From positions 1-18,233 of the forward strand of contig NZ_BAAACY010000154.1 of assembly GCF_039521925.1 (NCBI RefSeq): a stretch of DNA of 18,233 nucleotides, read 5' to 3'. The notes under the pieces are model-generated. The model was not told where the DNA came from. It made no database searches and saw only the letters and a list, made by a program, of their open reading frames with translations. This stretch comes from Virgibacillus salarius. Its GTDB lineage: Bacteria > Bacillota > Bacilli > Bacillales > Amphibacillaceae. Both the position numbers and the translations under genes were made by a program. Positions 7,160 through 14,487 of the stretch are shown here, in pieces. Position 1 is the first letter of the stretch, and each line of letters starts with the position of its first letter.

Positions 7160-8350
7160 ATGAGTAATAATTTCATTGAATTAAGCAGTACGCTGCTTTA
7201 TACTGCTTTTTTCCTTTACTTAATAGCAACGGTGTTTTTCTCTTTTACAATTGGGAGTAAACGGAAATCAGATGGAAAGGCAGCAAAAATAGGAATTACT
7301 TTAGCAATAATTGGCTTTTTAGCACAGGTGTCATACTTTATCACAAGATGGATGGGGAGTGGACATGCTCCTGTTAGTAACTTATTCGAATTCATGACGT
7401 TCTTTGGTATGGCAATTGTGTTAGGGTTTATCATTATTTATTTTATTTACAAACTTCCTGTACTGGGGTTGTTTGCTCTACCAGTAGCACTAATTATCAT
7501 CGCGTATGCGAGTATGTTCCCAACCGAGGTATCGCCTCTTATTCCATCACTGCAAAGTCATTGGTTATATATACATGTAACAACTGTGTCACTTGCACAG
7601 GGAATATTAACGATCAGCTTTGTTGCGGGATTAATTTATTTAATAAGACAAATTGATCAAACCAAACTTACAAGAAGATCATTTTCATTAGAAGTTATTC
7701 TTTATTCATTAATACTCTTTGTAGGATTTATACTAGCTTCGACCCTATTTAGTGTGATGAATTACAATGTTTCATTTGAACAACCTACTACTGGTAATAA
7801 TGTTGTTGAAGTAGAATATCATATGCCGGCGATAGCTAGTCCGAATGATAGTACATTAATTACAAAAGATGTCATGAACCCATGGTTTGAGACACCGGAA
7901 TGGATGCATGGAGCTGATGCAGGTAGAAAATTAAACACGCTTATTTGGTCATTCATCTTCGGTACAGGTCTCTATCTTTTATTATTTCTTGTTTTCAGAA
8001 AAAGGATTGGTGCGGTAATCCAACCGTTACTTAAAAATGCAAGACCAGATCTACTTGACGAGATATGTTATCGAGCGGTCGCAATTGGCTTCCCAGCTTT
8101 CACTTTAGGTGGACTAATCTTTGCGGCAATCTGGGCAGAAGAAGCTTGGGGTAGATTCTGGGGCTGGGATCCGAAAGAGGTTTGGGCTCTCATTACTTGG
8201 TTCTTCTATGCAGCGTTTTTACATCTACGATTATCAAGAGGATGGCATGGAGAAAAATCCGCTTGGTTAGCAGCGGTTGGGTTTGCAATCATTATGTTTA
8301 ATTTAATTGTTGTAAACCTTGTACTTGCAGGGCTACACTCTTATGCATAA
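7160..8350 (+). CDS. resC: Cytochrome c biogenesis protein ResC (haem-handling WWD protein)
   Basis: ResC (CcsA family) is the multi-pass partner of ResB. Its tryptophan-rich WWD motif presents haem for attachment to apocytochrome c. The motif reads WGRFWGWDPKEVWALITWFF near residues 331-350. Candidate haem-ligand histidines lie in WLYIHVTT and LHLRLSRGWHGEK. About eight hydrophobic segments are spread over the 396 residues. Strong RBS AGGAGGG before ATG 7160. It follows resB after 25 bp and is followed by a strong terminator, so it ends the resABC unit. Confidence 0.94.
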   Translation: MSNNFIELSSTLLYTAFFLYLIATVFFSFTIGSKRKSDGKAAKIGITLAIIGFLAQVSYFITRWMGSGHAPVSNLFEFMTFFGMAIVLGFIIIYFIYKLPVLGLFALPVALIIIAYASMFPTEVSPLIPSLQSHWLYIHVTTVSLAQGILTISFVAGLIYLIRQIDQTKLTRRSFSLEVILYSLILFVGFILASTLFSVMNYNVSFEQPTTGNNVVEVEYHMPAIASPNDSTLITKDVMNPWFETPEWMHGADAGRKLNTLIWSFIFGTGLYLLLFLVFRKRIGAVIQPLLKNARPDLLDEICYRAVAIGFPAFTLGGLIFAAIWAEEAWGRFWGWDPKEVWALITWFFYAAFLHLRLSRGWHGEKSAWLAAVGFAIIMFNLIVVNLVLAGLHSYA

Positions 8351-8363
8351 CATGAAATGATAG

Positions 8364-8402
8364 CAAGGCATCATTATACTTCTAGTGATGCCTTGTTTTT
8401 TC
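8364..8402 (+). terminator. Strong intrinsic terminator after resC
   Basis: CAAGGCATCA (8364-8373) and TGATGCCTTG (8386-8395) form a perfect 10-bp stem with a 12-nt loop, followed directly by seven T. It lies 13 bp after the resC stop codon and separates resABC from resDE. Confidence 0.88.
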
Positions 8403-8411
8403 TTATACTTT

Positions 8412-8440
8412 TTGAACATCTTCGTTTATACTCATAATAG
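8412..8440 (+). promoter_or_regulatory. Candidate sigma-A promoter for resDE
   Basis: TTGAAC at 8412-8417 is followed by CATAAT at 8433-8438 (15-nt spacing) or TAATAG at 8435-8440 (17-nt spacing). Neither pair is a clean consensus. A promoter is expected here because a strong terminator lies just upstream and resD starts at 8471. Confidence 0.35.
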
Positions 8441-8470
8441 AATAGGTAACGTTAAGGGGGATCAACTAGC

Positions 8471-9184
8471 ATGGATATAGAAGCTAAAGTTTTGATAGTA
8501 GATGATGAAGAAAGAATTCGACGATTATTACGTATGTATATGGAGCGTGATGGTTTTACTGTGGAAGAAGCAGAAAATGGAACGGATGCATTAGAGCTCG
8601 CATTAAATAATGACTATGATGTTATTCTGTTGGATATCATGATGCCAGAAATGGATGGAATCGAAGTCTGCCAGGAGCTAAGGAAAGAAAAAGACACACC
8701 TGTTATTATGCTGACGGCAAAAGGGGAAGAAGCTAATCGTGTCCAAGGATTTGAAATAGGTGTTGATGATTATATTGTTAAACCGTTTAGTCCACGTGAA
8801 GTGGTATTACGTGTGAAAGCAATCCTTCGTAGGGTGACCAGTTCATCGTTTAATGAAACAGAATCTGCGACAAAAAATATTATGGTCTTCCCACATATTA
8901 CGATTGATCATGATGCACATCGAGTAACTGCTGACGGAAAAGAAGTAAGTCTAACTCCAAAAGAATATGAGTTATTGTGTTTTTTAGCTAAATCTCCTGA
9001 TAAAGTATTTAATCGTGAACATTTGCTAAAGGAAGTATGGCAATATGAATTCTTTGGAGATTTACGGACAGTTGATACCCATGTTAAACGATTAAGAGAG
9101 AAGCTGAATCATGTTTCTAAAGAGGCAGCAAAAATGATCGTGACAGTATGGGGTGTAGGCTATAAATTTGAGGTGGATGAATAA
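8471..9184 (+). CDS. resD: Two-component response regulator ResD
   Basis: An OmpR/PhoB-family DNA-binding regulator activates genes for aerobic and anaerobic respiration (cytochromes, nitrate respiration, hmp) in B. subtilis. The receiver domain covers residues 1-120, with acidic pocket Asp11/Asp12, phosphoacceptor Asp55 (LLDIMMPEMDG), LTAK and conserved Lys in YIVKPFSP. The winged-helix effector domain runs from about 135 to 235 (LTPKEYELL, then DTHVKRLREKL, then TVWGVGYKF). It has 237 residues, near the usual length. AAGGGGGA precedes the ATG. resE starts 2 bp after its stop, so kinase and regulator are co-translated. Confidence 0.94.
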   Translation: MDIEAKVLIVDDEERIRRLLRMYMERDGFTVEEAENGTDALELALNNDYDVILLDIMMPEMDGIEVCQELRKEKDTPVIMLTAKGEEANRVQGFEIGVDDYIVKPFSPREVVLRVKAILRRVTSSSFNETESATKNIMVFPHITIDHDAHRVTADGKEVSLTPKEYELLCFLAKSPDKVFNREHLLKEVWQYEFFGDLRTVDTHVKRLREKLNHVSKEAAKMIVTVWGVGYKFEVDE

Positions 9185-9186
9185 TA

Positions 9187-10953
9187 ATGTTTTGGCGAAG
9201 TGTTGTTGGTAAACTAGCAATAACCATCCTATTGCTAGTTTCTTTTGTATTGTTTATTTTGACTATTTTACTATTACAATTTTTTGAGGATTTTCATATT
9301 CAGGAAGCAGAGCAAGATATGCACCAAACAGCAACGAAGGTATCTGTACTTGTTCAATCCCAACAAAAGTCCAATGTTATGGAGACGACCGAACGTGTAA
9401 AAGACCCAGCAAGCAGAGTTGCTATCGTTTTTGAAGATGGGGAACTATGGGTGTCGAATAGTGAAGATAAAAATCTGTTAAAATTACAAAAAGAGTGGAT
9501 TGAAAGCGAAGAAGACTTATCAGAAGTTTTAACCACGAATAGGCAAGTAAGAAAACAACTCTTTCTACCAGGGAATCAAATGGAAGCTATGATTGTTGGA
9601 ATTCCTATAGAAAACCAAGAGGGTGCAGTTTTTGTATATCAATCGTTAGATGTAATTGATCAAACGAAAGCAGAGACGACAAAAAGAATATTTCTTGCAG
9701 CAGGAATTGCAATTGTTTTGACTACTATTTTTGCCTTTTTCTTATCGACGAGAATAACTTCCCCGTTAATCAAGATGCGTGAAGCAGCATTTGATTTAAC
9801 TAGAGGAGAATTTAATACAAAGGTCCCAATACTAACACATGATGAAATTGGAGAACTAGCGTTAGCATTTAATCGTATGGGCAGACAATTGAAATTCCAT
9901 TTAAATGCATTACGGCAAGAGAAAGAACAATTATCAAGTATCGTAAGTTCTATGGCAGATGGTGTTATTACACTAAACCGTAGTGGAGATATGATTGTAA
10001 CAAATTCACCTGCAGAACGATTTATCGAAGATTGGTATTATGAAAATAATATGCAAAATCAGCAAGAAGAACGAAAGCTTCCTAGCGAATTAAATGAGAT
10101 TTTACAAGAAGTTATAGAGGGTGAAAAGGAAGCGATTCACGAGCTTAGTTTACAAGGTAGAAATTGGGTAATGGTAATGACCCCATTATATGATCAATCC
10201 TATGTAAGAGGAGCGGTTGCCGTGATTCGTGACATGACAGAAGAAAGAAGAATGGATAAACTTAGGGAGGACTTTATTGCTAATGTCTCACATGAATTAC
10301 GTACGCCGATTTCGATGCTTCAGGGGTATAGTGAAGCCATTGTAGATGATATAGCTGAATCAAAAGAAGAAAAGAATGAGCTCGCACAAATCATTCATGA
10401 AGAGTCTTTACGTATGGGAAGACTAGTCAATGAATTATTGGATCTTGCCCGAATGGAGGCAGGTCATATTCACTTAAATTTAGAAACCGTAGAAGTAGAA
10501 AAATATGTAGAGAGAATCCTAAAGAAATTTAATGGATTAGCTTTAGATAATCAAATTACTCTCTCGCTAGATAAGCAGCTAAGTGAAGCATATGTACAAA
10601 TTGATCCAGACAGAATTGAACAAGTTTTTACAAATCTCATTGATAATGCAATTCGTCATACAAGTGAACAGGGATTTGTTAAAGTAAAAGTTTCTAATGA
10701 TGAACATGGACTTCAGGTTGAGATTGAAGATAGTGGTAGCGGAATTCCTGAAGAAGATTTACCTTTTGTTTTTGAACGTTTTTATAAAGCCGATAAATCA
10801 AGAACGAGAGATAAGAAGAAAAAAGGTACTGGCTTAGGCTTAGCCATTGCAAAGAATATTATTGATGCACATAATGGAATCATTAATGTGAATAGTAAAA
10901 TAAATCAAGGTACAGCCTTTAGTTTTAAAATACCGAAAAACAAGGAAAGTTAA
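9187..10953 (+). CDS. resE: Sensor histidine kinase ResE
   Basis: This membrane kinase phosphorylates ResD in response to oxygen limitation or nitric oxide. Order: TM1 at about 10-33; extracytoplasmic domain about 35-165; TM2 about 168-190; HAMP about 190-243 (STRITSPLIKMREAA); PAS about 250-355; HisKA with phospho-accepting His369 (ANVSHELRTP); HATPase_c with N box (NLIDNAIRHT), G1 (EDSGSGI), F box (FVFERFYKAD) and G2 (GTGLGLAIAKNII). With 588 residues it matches B. subtilis ResE. GAGGTGGATG at the end of resD supplies the RBS. A new lipoprotein gene follows after 50 bp, with no terminator visible between. Confidence 0.94.
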   Translation: MFWRSVVGKLAITILLLVSFVLFILTILLLQFFEDFHIQEAEQDMHQTATKVSVLVQSQQKSNVMETTERVKDPASRVAIVFEDGELWVSNSEDKNLLKLQKEWIESEEDLSEVLTTNRQVRKQLFLPGNQMEAMIVGIPIENQEGAVFVYQSLDVIDQTKAETTKRIFLAAGIAIVLTTIFAFFLSTRITSPLIKMREAAFDLTRGEFNTKVPILTHDEIGELALAFNRMGRQLKFHLNALRQEKEQLSSIVSSMADGVITLNRSGDMIVTNSPAERFIEDWYYENNMQNQQEERKLPSELNEILQEVIEGEKEAIHELSLQGRNWVMVMTPLYDQSYVRGAVAVIRDMTEERRMDKLREDFIANVSHELRTPISMLQGYSEAIVDDIAESKEEKNELAQIIHEESLRMGRLVNELLDLARMEAGHIHLNLETVEVEKYVERILKKFNGLALDNQITLSLDKQLSEAYVQIDPDRIEQVFTNLIDNAIRHTSEQGFVKVKVSNDEHGLQVEIEDSGSGIPEEDLPFVFERFYKADKSRTRDKKKKGTGLGLAIAKNIIDAHNGIINVNSKINQGTAFSFKIPKNKES

Positions 10954-11003
10954 ATTTATGTTATGATATGTTTGCAAATATGGAAGGAATGGGGAGGATA
11001 ACA

Positions 11004-11444
11004 ATGAAGCAATGGATGTTTCGGTTGATAGCTGTGTTTATGGTTGTTGTATTATTAGCTGGATGTGGTACTGAAGATTCAACAGATCAAGCTACACAGA
11101 AAGAAGCAAATAATACAACAGAAAATCAAGGGAGTAACACAGAGCAGTCTGAAGAAACAGTCCTAATAACCATTACAAAAGATCATGGTGAGGAATATAT
11201 TCACGAAAAGGAGGTACCCATTGAAGAAGGTGATATCTTAATGGATGTCATGGAGGAGAACTTCTACATTGAAACAGAACAGAATGGTACGTTCATTACT
11301 TCAATTGAAAGGGTAGCTGCTAAAGAAGGAGAAAAGAAGGGCTGGATTTATACAGTTAATGGAGAAATGGCAAAGGTAGGTGCTGCTGAGTATGAACTAA
11401 AGCCTGATGATAAGGTCGTTTTTGATTTCCAAGCTTGGGAATGA
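11004..11444 (+). CDS. DUF4430-domain lipoprotein
   Basis: This is a predicted lipoprotein of 146 residues. A signal sequence is followed by lipobox LLAGC (Cys near residue 21), then a low-complexity Gln/Thr/Glu/Asn-rich linker to about 50. The C-terminal domain (about 53-146) matches DUF4430, related to the C-terminal domain of transcobalamin/intrinsic factor; visible features are GDILMDVM near its start, GWIYTVNGE and a final VFDFQAWE. It probably sits on the outer membrane face and may bind a small ligand. ATG 11004 is favoured by GGGGAGG (10991-10997); the upstream in-frame ATG at 10968 would add residues before the signal sequence. It is followed after 5 bp by an ECF S component, which suggests uptake of a vitamin-like compound. 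Cobalamin is a guess from the domain relationship. B. subtilis has no such gene between resE and sigX. Confidence 0.78.
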   Translation: MKQWMFRLIAVFMVVVLLAGCGTEDSTDQATQKEANNTTENQGSNTEQSEETVLITITKDHGEEYIHEKEVPIEEGDILMDVMEENFYIETEQNGTFITSIERVAAKEGEKKGWIYTVNGEMAKVGAAEYELKPDDKVVFDFQAWE

Positions 11445-11449
11445 TGTAA

Positions 11450-11968
11450 TTGAACCCATATAAATTAACCTTATTAGCGATTTTAGCAGCACTAGCTATT
11501 GTTGGGAGATACGCCTTCGTTTTTATCCCAAATGTACAGCCCGTTACGTCCATTATAATTATTACTGGTTTGATCTTGGGGCCGGGTGCTGCTGTAATAC
11601 TATCGTTACTTATAACATTTGTTTCTAATATGCTGTTGGGTATGGGGATTTGGGTGATATGGCAAACCGTTGCTTGGGGGATTATCGGTTTAATAAGTGG
11701 AATTATCGGAAATGTTTTCACCCGCATATCTTTTCCTTTTATTGTATTTTTTTCAATTTTTTGTGGGTATTTTTATGGTTTGATTATTTCATTAACAAAC
11801 TATCAGATAAGTGGGGAGTTTTGGGCTTACTATTTTAGTGGTCTTTTATTTGATACAAACCACGCAATTGGTAATGCCGTGTTTATGATGTTTTTTTATC
11901 CTTTTATTAGCTATTTAGTAAAGAAATATGCAGCAGATACATTTGCTAAGAAAAATGCTGACCGTTGA
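11450..11968 (+). CDS. ECF transporter S component (substrate-binding membrane subunit)
   Basis: This small integral membrane protein of 172 residues has about five or six hydrophobic segments (roughly 4-25, 30-48, 50-75, 80-100, 105-125, 135-160). The N terminus (NPYKLTLLAILAALAIVGR) and VIWQTVAWGIIG resemble energy-coupling-factor S components, which bind a vitamin or related substrate and work with shared EcfA/EcfA'/EcfT subunits encoded elsewhere. The start is TTG 11450, with only a weak GGGA 9 nt upstream. ATG 11441 and 11444 both meet TAA at once. The 5-bp gap from the lipoprotein gene suggests translational coupling. No riboswitch was found upstream. The substrate is unknown; the DUF4430 partner hints at a cobalamin-like ligand. 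Confidence 0.75.
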   Translation: MNPYKLTLLAILAALAIVGRYAFVFIPNVQPVTSIIIITGLILGPGAAVILSLLITFVSNMLLGMGIWVIWQTVAWGIIGLISGIIGNVFTRISFPFIVFFSIFCGYFYGLIISLTNYQISGEFWAYYFSGLLFDTNHAIGNAVFMMFFYPFISYLVKKYAADTFAKKNADR

Positions 11969-11982
11969 GTCAGTATTTTTTT
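11951..11982 (+). terminator. Intrinsic terminator overlapping the end of the ECF S gene
   Basis: AAAAATGCTGAC (11951-11962) pairs with GTCAGTATTTTT (11969-11980) around a CGTTGA loop, with one G-T pair. More T follow. The stop codon TGA (11966-11968) lies in the loop, so the hairpin uses the last codons of the gene. It closes the resDE/ECF unit and isolates sigX. Confidence 0.82.
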
Positions 11983-12040
11983 ATAGACTCGTAAATTATA
12001 AAATTAGCCCAAGTGGATAAAGATGGGCGTGTTGAGCCGC

Positions 12041-12190
12041 GTCCAGCTCCAGCGCCCAGAAGCTAGGTGACTTCACGAATCACCCTAATCTAAGTCATCA
12101 TCGACTCGCCAGCACACCGTGATTCCTTTATCTCCGTTGACTCGCTCCAGTCGCTACGTTTCTCATCTGGCGCCTGTGCTTTTGTTCTCT
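12041..12190. repeat. Probable dispersed intergenic repeat of Bacillaceae
   Basis: The interval 11983-12254 has no gene. Within it, a GC-richer segment opens with GTCCAGCTCCAGCGCCCAG and closes with TCTGGCGCCTGTGCTTTTG, so the ends are imperfectly complementary (CAGCGCCCAGA against TCTGGCGCCTG). A small inner hairpin GGTGA/TCACC lies near 12066-12084. From memory, elements with CAGCTCCGGCGCC... and ...GGCGCCTGTGCTTTTGTT ends are widespread between genes in Bacillus, Geobacillus and Oceanobacillus. One copy only is visible here, so the repeat call rests on recall. Confidence 0.5.
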
Positions 12191-12254
12191 TTAAAATTAT
12201 GTCGTGTATCCTTGCACATATGCTCCTGTCAATTTATAGTTATAGATAATTGAA

Positions 12255-12281
12255 TGTAACCTTTTTATTGGTTTAAGCGAC
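12255..12281 (+). promoter_or_regulatory. Sigma-X autoregulatory promoter
   Basis: TGTAAC (12255-12260) and CGAC (12278-12281) are separated by exactly 17 nt. This matches the known ECF sigma-X consensus (TGTAAC, 16-17 nt, CGAC). The site lies 26 bp before the sigX start codon, consistent with the autoregulation known in B. subtilis. Confidence 0.85.
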
Positions 12282-12306
12282 TATTGAAGGTGAACGGGGG
12301 ATCTTA

Positions 12307-12840
12307 ATGGAGATCGTTTTTGAGGAATTGTATGAAAAGTATCATAAAGATTTATATCAGTTTGTTTTTTATATGGTAAAGGATAGGTTGACAACTGAAG
12401 ATCTCGTTCAGGAAGTATATATTAAAGTACTAAAATCACACCATCATTTTAAAGGTGATAGTAGTGTTAGAACTTGGTTATTTTCTATTGCGAGACATGT
12501 AACCATTGACTATTTTCGGTCGCAAAACAGAAAAAGAAAACGAATACTTACGTTTTTTGATTGGACAACAAAAGGAGAAAAAATCGAGGATGTTCATCCA
12601 TTGCCTGATGAAGTAGCGATTCAGAGTGAGGAACTGAAACAAATTTACAACTGTTTAGATCAATGTACAATTGATCAAAAGAGTGTCATTATTTTACGAT
12701 ACATGCAGTCATTTTCTATAAAGGAAACGGCGGAAATATTAAATTTTAGTGAAAGTAAAGTGAAAACAACCCAGCATCGTGCTTTAAAGGCATTGCGTAC
12801 ATATATAGAAAATCAAGATGAAGGAGGAGAACGTAGATGA
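12307..12840 (+). CDS. sigX: ECF-type RNA polymerase sigma factor SigX
   Basis: This extracytoplasmic-function sigma factor in B. subtilis controls genes that alter cell-surface charge (dlt operon, phosphatidylethanolamine synthesis). Region 2 covers about 8-75, with TTEDLVQEVYIKVL (2.2), FKGDSSVRTWLFSIARHVTIDYFR (written here as two parts: FKGDSSVRTWLF and SIARHVTIDYFR; 2.3/2.4). Region 4 covers about 115-170, with the helix-turn-helix around SIKETAEILNFSESKVKTT. At 177 residues it is slightly shorter than B. subtilis SigX (194). ATG 12307 follows a GGGGG-containing RBS. It overlaps rsiX by 4 bp (ATGA). Transcription is likely from the sigma-X promoter upstream. Confidence 0.92.
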   Translation: MEIVFEELYEKYHKDLYQFVFYMVKDRLTTEDLVQEVYIKVLKSHHHFKGDSSVRTWLFSIARHVTIDYFRSQNRKRKRILTFFDWTTKGEKIEDVHPLPDEVAIQSEELKQIYNCLDQCTIDQKSVIILRYMQSFSIKETAEILNFSESKVKTTQHRALKALRTYIENQDEGGERR

Positions 12841-13994
12841 ATCACAATGATGATCGGGATAAACACTTAATTGAACAACTTAACCAATTACCTAAAATTG
12901 AAGATAAACGATCTAAAGAAGAGATTTATCAACGTATTTCCTCTGCGCAACATACTAAAAAGTCACATAAAATTTTTCCAGTACTTGGCCTTGTTACAGC
13001 AGTAGCTATCCTGTTTTTCATGATAGCTCCGTCGATCATGGATAGGAACCAGCAAGAGATGAGTGATAAATCCGTTAACGATGTAAAGCAATTTAATCAG
13101 GAAAGCAAAGAGGAAAGTGGTTTAGGCTTAGAAGGAGAGGAGCAAGGCATGGCTGGTCAAGGAAATATATTGGAGAAACAAGATAGTTCAACTGTGAATA
13201 GCTCGTTAGTTGTTAATGAAACGGAATCTTCAGATCAACTCGTATATGCAGCTGTCGCAGAAAAACAAATGCAGTATATCATCCCTCTAACCTTCATTGT
13301 TCCTGACTCAAGTGTAAATGAGGCTTATAATCAATTGGATCAGTTGATAGCAACCACTAATCAAGACAACGACATCTATTTATTCCGGGATATCAAGTAC
13401 CAATTTGATGAGGAGAATAATCAAGTTAGCTTAAATTTACCGAATGGCTTTTCACTTGGTAATGGTACAGCTACTGCTGGAATGTTCCAGAGAATGTTAG
13501 CTGTAATGTTTCAGCCCTACCAAATAGAAAGGGTTAAATTTACTGGGAATTTAGATAACGTGGACTTTGGTGAGATGGGCCGAGTGAAGGAAATGTCGAT
13601 AAAAGAAACGAAAACGTTTAGTTATAAATTATACGATCAAGCAGCACAAAAAAGGCTTATACAAGTACCGAATGAGGAACATGAAACAATTATTGATGCG
13701 ATTAATAAGCTAAAAACAAGTGAAGAATCGTATCATGTTGAGCGAACGATTCCTAAAGATATGCAATTCTCGATCCATTCAAATGATCAGTCTTTACGGT
13801 TGGAGTTTAGAAATGACTCTAGCTTGACAAATAATGAAGAAGGAATAACGATGATTGAATCAATATTAATGACAGCCAAGAGCTATGGATATGTGGAAGT
13901 GCAATTTGAAAATGCTTCTATAGAACGTGTAGGGGAATATGATTTAACAAAGCCAATTCCGGTACCTGTTGCCGCAAATCCAATAAAAAAATAA
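12837..13994 (+). CDS. rsiX: Anti-sigma-X factor RsiX
   Basis: This membrane-anchored anti-sigma factor is expected to hold SigX inactive at the membrane. The cytoplasmic part covers about 1-44 (LIEQLNQLPKIEDKRSKEEIYQRI). One transmembrane segment lies at about 45-65. An extracytoplasmic region of about 320 residues begins with an acidic Gln/Glu/Ser-rich linker. The C terminus (SILMTAKSYGYVEVQF, then YDLTKPIPVPVAANPI) closely resembles B. subtilis RsiX. Length 385 against about 368. The ATG overlaps the sigX stop (ATGA), with GGAGGAGA as RBS. An IS-end-like relic begins directly after its stop codon. Confidence 0.9.
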   Translation: MNHNDDRDKHLIEQLNQLPKIEDKRSKEEIYQRISSAQHTKKSHKIFPVLGLVTAVAILFFMIAPSIMDRNQQEMSDKSVNDVKQFNQESKEESGLGLEGEEQGMAGQGNILEKQDSSTVNSSLVVNETESSDQLVYAAVAEKQMQYIIPLTFIVPDSSVNEAYNQLDQLIATTNQDNDIYLFRDIKYQFDEENNQVSLNLPNGFSLGNGTATAGMFQRMLAVMFQPYQIERVKFTGNLDNVDFGEMGRVKEMSIKETKTFSYKLYDQAAQKRLIQVPNEEHETIIDAINKLKTSEESYHVERTIPKDMQFSIHSNDQSLRLEFRNDSSLTNNEEGITMIESILMTAKSYGYVEVQFENASIERVGEYDLTKPIPVPVAANPIKK

Positions 13995-14111
13995 AGACAC
14001 TGTCTTAAATCTTAAAAACCGATCGTGATAATTTTAACAGGTCGGTTTTCTTCTTTATTTGCATTTATTTGAATTACCTCCTATTTCATGACTTTTGGGA
14101 CAGCCCTTTTT
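13995..14111. mobile_element. Possible IS1182-like end relic or MITE
   Basis: CTGTCTTAAA at 14000-14009 is the imperfect inverse (8 of 10) of TTTGGGACAG at 14094-14103. The right side continues as TTTTGGGACAGCCC, which resembles terminal repeats of IS1182-group elements in Bacillaceae. The terminator hairpin between the ends also resembles the 3' region of such elements. There is no transposase remnant, and I see no clear target duplication. This could be an internally deleted IS or a small non-autonomous element; chance similarity is not excluded. Confidence 0.4.
14014..14053 (+). terminator. Terminator hairpin downstream of rsiX
   Basis: AAAACCGA (14015-14022) pairs with TCGGTTTT (14042-14049) around a 19-nt AT-rich loop, with A and T tracts on the two sides. 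It is roughly symmetrical and could work in both directions. It probably ends the sigX-rsiX transcript and may come from the IS-like relic around it. Confidence 0.65.
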
Positions 14112-14133
14112 CTATGGTTTGGGTTGTTGTAAA

Positions 14134-14360
14134 CTATATGTATAGTCTATCTACTGTAAAGAGTTTCTGTAAACAGAAGTTACGAAACGGTTGGATAGGT
14201 GAGATGTAGCTTAGTAAATATCTAATAGATGATGCTTGTAATGGAAGAATGCCACGATTCTCGCCATGTCCAACATAAGGGATACTTACCTTATCATAAT
14301 CATAGTCACAGGTGACTACTGTACCACAAGCAGTATATTTTCTCTATCTACTTTTGCAAT
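14134..14360 (-). pseudogene. fer: Decayed ferredoxin gene (fer)
   Basis: On the minus strand, AGGAGA (14374-14369) precedes ATTGCAAAAGTAGATAGAGA, where an intact fer would read ATG GCA AAA. Its products begin (I)AKVDREN. After a 1-nt shift the frame continues TACGTVVTCDYDYDKVSIPY, then VGHGENRGIL, and stays open to TAG at 14136-14134. This lines up with the MAK..VD..TCIACGACG...DYDYD..GI.YV..D.N.G start of the single 4Fe-4S ferredoxin Fer of Bacillaceae. Damage: start codon ATG to ATT, missing codons near the start, a frameshift, first cluster Cys changed to Tyr, another Cys deleted, and no CP motif at the end. B. subtilis has fer at the same place, upstream of and divergent from ypbB, which supports the identification. 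The 3' half is barely recognisable. Confidence 0.65.
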
Positions 14361-14487
14361 GATTTATATCTCCTAGCTCTTTGAAGTATGCTATCTTTCT
14401 CCTGCAATAGTGTAAACTGGAAAATAAATAGTGTCATTACCTATAATGTTATCGTTCGAAGAATCGATTGAAAAAGGGGGGATAAAA

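Noticed and set aside
10954..11003. Cobalamin riboswitch ahead of the DUF4430 lipoprotein
   Set aside because: Only 50 bp separate it from resE, far too short for a cobalamin riboswitch, and no matching motif is seen.
14431..14487. Upstream GTG start for ypbB
   Set aside because: No ribosome site precedes it, while ATG 14488 has AGGGGGG at good spacing and yields the usual length.
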